Under the pieces are notes generated by a model that was not told the origin of the DNA, searched no databases, and was given only the letters and a program-made list of their open reading frames with translations. Positions 62,760 through 64,000 of a stretch of DNA of 64,000 nt are shown in pieces. Each line of letters opens with the position of its first letter. The stretch's first letter is position 1. The position numbers and the translations under genes are program-made. Source of the stretch: Prostheceraeus crozeri (lineage: Eukaryota > Platyhelminthes > Polycladida > Euryleptidae); contig CAJQUW010001817.1 in NCBI GenBank assembly GCA_907163375.1, forward strand, positions 39,111-103,110, written 5' to 3'.

Positions 62760-64000
62760 TTAGCGAAAAGTGTTCAACAAGTTACGAAGATTTGAGTGGT
62801 TTGTGTAGCTGCCAATGGTTTTGTAGTTTTTGATTGACTGTTGACAGATACGGACAACTTGCTTGCTGCAGGCGCTATGTGGTAAGACCAAGTGAATAGA
62901 ATTATTGTAGTCACCAAGCTTATTGATTCCGTGCGGTGAAATCGTATTGAGTCGCTTCATCCATCTAGCTTCTTTGGTCTTTCGTTTGGTAGTGTTCACA
63001 CAATACTCCAATGCGGTAAAAGAGAAATGTGCAATGGAACAATGCGTACGGAAATGTTCAGAGACAACAGTAGGATGACAATATAAAATATTATATACAT
63101 GTTCTCTGATACGAGTTGCAAGACATCTCGATGTTTCTCCTACGTACGACTTAAAACAGTTTGTACAGGTAATGAGATAAATTACAGCTACACTATTGCA
63201 ATACAACCTATGTAAAATGGGGTAAGTATGTACAGAAAAGGTAGGTGTAGCGTATTTACAAATATTACAACACTTATGTGGATCACATGGAAAAAAGCCA
63301 GGTTCCCACAAGGAGGGGCTACGGTGAGTAAATGCAAAAAGTTTGCGAATACAATTTCTGATAGCACTGCGTGTATAGCCCTTTTTCATCCAGTTCTTTT
63401 GTACAATCTTTTTGCTCAAACAGAAACGGTAAGTAGAACTGAGAGTTAAAAATCTGTACAATTGAGAATAAATAATACTGGAAAAGATATGTGATGGATG
63501 ATATGAGTCGGTATCTAATAAGTTAAAAGAATCTGTGGGCTTGAAGCCTACACGGTGAAAAATACAATCATTACATCTGTACAGTTCTAAATCTAAAAAT
63601 CTGATACTGTACAAATTAAAAGTCACAGAGACAGAAATATTTACATCGAGGCTATTTACAGAATTTACAAAGGTAAGTAGGTCCGCTTCCGAATGATTCC
63701 ACACTCCAAAAATATCATCAATGAAGCGGATCCATAAGCATGGAATTTTTGAGAACTTAATGATCTGCTCCTCCCATTGTCCAAGATAAATGTTGGCATA
63801 GGAACCACCAAAGGCGCAGCCCATGGCGGTCCCGTGGACTTGTAAAAATCTTTCACCATGAAAAGTAAAGTCATTGGATGATAGTAACAAACGTAGCATT
63901 GACAATATCGTGAGATCAGGACGGCGTACATCAGGAAAATTCAAAAAAGCTTGAGCACATGCTTTAACACCTTCGTTTGTTGGAATAGCTATAGATGAGC
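62760..64000 (-). CDS. Penelope-like element B: RT palm and GIY-YIG, runs off the window
   Basis: The minus-strand frame is open from the window edge (SIAIPTNEGVKACAQAFLNF) to 62760. It contains VHGTAMGCAFGGSYANIYLG (RT glycine-rich block), IRFIDDIFGVW (catalytic DD), and a CNICKYA zinc-like motif. The GIY-YIG nuclease follows (AVIYLITCTNC then SYVGETSRCLATRIREH) with EARWMKRLNTISPHGIN. About 40 percent similar to Penelope A by eye, a different lineage. The 5' part lies beyond the window. Confidence 0.92.
   Translation of the reverse strand, partial: SSIAIPTNEGVKACAQAFLNFPDVRRPDLTILSMLRLLLSSNDFTFHGERFLQVHGTAMGCAFGGSYANIYLGQWEEQIIKFSKIPCLWIRFIDDIFGVWNHSEADLLTFVNSVNSLDVNISVSVTFNLYSIRFLDLELYRCNDCIFHRVGFKPTDSFNLLDTDSYHPSHIFSSIIYSQLYRFLTLSSTYRFCLSKKIVQKNWMKKGYTRSAIRNCIRKLFAFTHRSPSLWEPGFFPCDPHKCCNICKYATPTFSVHTYPILHRLYCNSVAVIYLITCTNCFKSYVGETSRCLATRIREHVYNILYCHPTVVSEHFRTHCSIAHFSFTALEYCVNTTKRKTKEARWMKRLNTISPHGINKLGDYNNSIHLVLPHSACSKQVVRICQQSIKNYKTIGSYTNHSNLRNLLNTFR

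Overview
This window looks like repeat-rich nuclear DNA of an animal, most likely an invertebrate. It is AT-rich and made largely of nested, clade-typical metazoan mobile elements: Penelope-like elements with GIY-YIG nucleases, CR1-like LINEs, Tc1/mariner, hAT-type and RAG1-fold-like DNA transposons, a tRNA-derived SINE and a complete-looking Polinton/Maverick. GA, TA and GTGA microsatellites are common. I cannot place the species more closely, and I saw no rRNA or functional tRNA gene. Layout. 1-14.3 kb has little coding sequence. It holds a perfect 29-bp-arm hairpin (1092-1184), a 758-bp Tc1/mariner-type fold-back MITE (4274-5031), a Penelope fragment (8.1-8.7 kb), one candidate host exon (9.2-9.6 kb), and two inverted copies of a tRNA-derived SINE, each with a hammerhead ribozyme core (11.7-12.1 kb). 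The only convincing host gene is an intronless 464-aa major facilitator transporter at 14349-15743. From 15.8 to 28.8 kb there are three damaged LINE copies, MITEs and a 1.05-kb GAGA/GTGA satellite. A Penelope-like element with two long reading frames (29288-33880, minus) is bounded by apparently identical 548-bp direct repeats and sits in a GA array. 34.3-41.8 kb is a four-part nest. A reverse-transcriptase element on the minus strand is split by a 4.47-kb DNA transposon with CACGGTG ends and a CCTT target duplication. That transposon in turn received a Tc1-like element (TA duplication) and a 522-bp hAT-type MITE (perfect 8-bp duplication). The centrepiece is a 16.2-kb Polinton (42893-59099) with about 465-bp inverted repeats and a perfect 6-bp target duplication (ACCGCG). 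It looks whole and young. It carries an adenain-like protease, an integrase fused to a parvovirus-type phospholipase A2 domain, major and minor jelly-roll capsid proteins, two small pVI/pX-like proteins, a fibre-like coiled coil, a zinc-finger protein, a protein-primed DNA polymerase B, and two different P-loop ATPases, one membrane-anchored. 59.1-64 kb holds a LINE/SINE-type 3' tail, a decayed mariner, and the 3' half of a second Penelope-like element that runs off the window. How the parts work together. The Polinton encodes replication (PolB), integration (INT), and capsid assembly, packaging and maturation (MCP, mCP, ATPase, protease), so it has the layout of an integrated virus. Both Penelope elements combine RT, a GIY-YIG nuclease and a short hammerhead-like fold next to their ends. 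The most unusual points are the PLA2-integrase fusion, the second membrane-anchored ATPase, the hammerhead-bearing SINE, and the matching hammerhead-like folds in two unrelated-looking Penelope elements.
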